Source: CBDUBS01 sp965365445 (GTDB lineage Bacteria > Bacteroidota > Rhodothermia > Rhodothermales > DASSAV01). From it: a stretch of 13,232 bases of DNA. The position numbers were made by a program, and so were the translations under genes. The stretch covers positions 1 through 13,232 of the forward strand of contig CBDUBS010000094.1 in NCBI GenBank assembly GCA_965365445.1, written 5' to 3'. The stretch's first letter is position 1, and the number at the start of each line of letters is the position of its first letter. The notes under the pieces were generated by a model. It was not told the DNA's origin, ran no database searches, and was given only the letters and a program-made list of their open reading frames with translations. This document shows, one piece after another, positions 12,022-13,232 of this stretch.

Positions 12022-13232
12022 TGACGTGCACCTGCCCGTCATCGATCAGCACGTCGTCGTAGGAGATGCTCGGGCTGTTCCACTGCGGGCCGGGCTCGGC
12101 GATGTTGGCCGCCAGGAAACGCGGCTCGGACCAGGTGCGCCCGAGATCACGCGATACGGTCACCCACAGTTCATCCCGCACGGTTTGCTCGAACGGTCTT
12201 TTCGGGTTGTATTCGTTGTGCGTCAGCGCCAGCAGCGTCTTCCCGTCCGGGTGTAAAAACACCATCGGCGGGGCGTTCGGGTGGACGAACGAAAGCGTCT
12301 CCGGCTCCGACCACGTACGCCCGTCGTCGCGGCTGCGCAGGAGGTACACGTGCCCGCCCGGCGCTCGGGCGAACAACAACACCTCGTCCCCCTCCGGGCA
12401 TACCGCCTGCGCCTCGATCATGTAATCCCATTCCTCGATGCTCCAGCCGTTGGGCCGCCTGTCAGGCAGGAGCGTCCAGGTTTCTCCCCGGTTTTCGCTG
12501 CGGAGGACGTACTGCCGGTCGATGCGTTTCTTCCCCGCCTCGTTCTCCTGCATGGTTTCATACGCCGGTACGATCCAGGTACCCCGGCCCGTCTCGCAGC
12601 CCGGGTTGTGCGCCGTCGCCGTCAGATCCGGGTCGTTCACCGGACGGATACGCACCGGCTCCGACCACGTATATCCGTTGTCGTCGGAATACCGCAAAAG
12701 CAGCATCCCGTTCTGCATGGCATAATCCGGATCGTCCGGACTTTTTTCGTGCGCGACGGCATATATGCGCTCCGATCCCTTCGGCGTGAGCCACACCCCC
12801 GAGTGCGTGTTGTTGGCCGATTTCCACGGAAGCACCGGGCCCTCCCACGTTGCGCCCTTATCTCCGGAGCGGTACAGGATGTGATCATTCACCTTCTCGC
12901 GCTGCTCCCGGACGAACCCGCTGCCGGCCGTCACGAGGACGAGGTAGTCGCCGTTGGGCGTCTTCGCCACGCGCGGGTGGAAAATGAGATGCTCGGGCGG
13001 AGGGTTCGCATGGATGCGCTGCACCCGCACCCCGCGAGCGGCCATCAACCCCAGATCAGGGTAGGCCGCAAGCCCCTCCGGCAGCCTATCCGGCTCGAAC
13101 CGGATGCCGCTGACGGTAACTTCCTTTAATGGAACGATCCGGAGGTCCGGAGAGGCTTGCGGCTTCTGCGCCCGGCACGACAGGCTGAACAGCAGCGCGG
13201 CGAGCGCCGCCACCGAAAACGGATGTATCCAC
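11918..13232 (-). CDS. Exported sialidase-like Asp-box (BNR) beta-propeller protein, start outside window
   Basis: The frame is open to the right edge (WIHPFS precedes GTG 13213), so the true start lies outside. VAALAALLFSLSCRAQ is the hydrophobic core of a signal peptide, with either lipidation at Cys or cleavage after CRA. Counting from GTG 13213, five Asp-boxes (S-x-D-x-G-x-T-W type) lie at 116-123, 176-183, 239-246 (degenerate SENRGETW), 294-301 and 354-361, as in six-bladed sialidase propellers. HPRVAKTPNGDYLV at 79-92 resembles the first-arginine (FRIP) region, and IEAQAV at 266-271 may hold the catalytic Glu. Many such proteins act on other sugars or have unknown substrates, so sialidase activity is only a family-level guess. 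It runs convergent with the lipoprotein gene. Confidence 0.83.
   Translation of the reverse strand, partial: WIHPFSVAALAALLFSLSCRAQKPQASPDLRIVPLKEVTVSGIRFEPDRLPEGLAAYPDLGLMAARGVRVQRIHANPPPEHLIFHPRVAKTPNGDYLVLVTAGSGFVREQREKVNDHILYRSGDKGATWEGPVLPWKSANNTHSGVWLTPKGSERIYAVAHEKSPDDPDYAMQNGMLLLRYSDDNGYTWSEPVRIRPVNDPDLTATAHNPGCETGRGTWIVPAYETMQENEAGKKRIDRQYVLRSENRGETWTLLPDRRPNGWSIEEWDYMIEAQAVCPEGDEVLLFARAPGGHVYLLRSRDDGRTWSEPETLSFVHPNAPPMVFLHPDGKTLLALTHNEYNPKRPFEQTVRDELWVTVSRDLGRTWSEPRFLAANIAEPGPQWNSPSISYDDVLIDDGQVHVIMDYQYRQILHLAFPLEMLERLPLHQELAGWAGR

Overview
The window is GC-rich bacterial DNA. Its arginine enzymes are of the Bacteroidota/Rhodothermota type. ArgH begins with an LWQK...FTVG...D pattern instead of the usual WGGRF, ArgC has a YKPFFHQHVPE block, and an N-acylornithine carbamoyltransferase with an FFNSSLRTR motif replaces ordinary ornithine carbamoyltransferase. 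High GC and an E. coli-like sigma-70 promoter (rather than the TAnnTTTG type of classical Bacteroidota) make a Rhodothermales-like organism my best guess. This is inference from protein style, not a database match.

Layout. Positions 1-893 (minus) hold the N-terminal part of a secreted heparinase II/III-type polysaccharide lyase that runs off the left edge. Positions 996-9707 (minus) are a tight eight-gene arginine operon transcribed right to left: argG, an unassigned P-loop protein, argC, argD, N-acylornithine carbamoyltransferase, argB, an argE-like deacylase and argH. Gaps between genes are at most 18 nt and three junctions overlap. Positions 9736-9927 (minus) are its control region. Positions 10126-10536 (plus) encode a DUF6157-like protein. 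Positions 10737-11227 (plus) are a ParD/RelB-like antitoxin and a ParE/RelE-like toxin. Positions 11395-12021 (plus) encode a putative lipoprotein with two hydrophobic segments. Positions 11918-13232 (minus) encode a secreted sialidase-like Asp-box protein that runs off the right edge and overlaps the lipoprotein gene tail to tail. No stretch over 300 bases lacks a gene. I see nothing in 10537-10690 or in 894-995 beyond a weak hairpin.

How it works. The operon encodes every step from acyl-glutamate to arginine by the linear acylated route (kinase, reductase, aminotransferase, carbamoylation of the still acylated ornithine, deacylation of acyl-citrulline, then ArgG and ArgH). The enzyme that makes acyl-glutamate is not recognisable, and the P-loop protein sits inside the operon without a known role.

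Main discovery. The operon seems to be controlled by a ribosome-mediated arginine attenuator. A consensus promoter is followed, almost without a 5' leader, by a 30-codon ORF with eight arginine codons, then an intrinsic terminator just before argG. A segment in the end of the leader ORF can pair with the 5' arm of the terminator over 12 base pairs, and a further upstream segment can sequester that segment. This is the 1:2 / 2:3 / 3:4 arrangement of the trp and his attenuators, here apparently sensing arginine.
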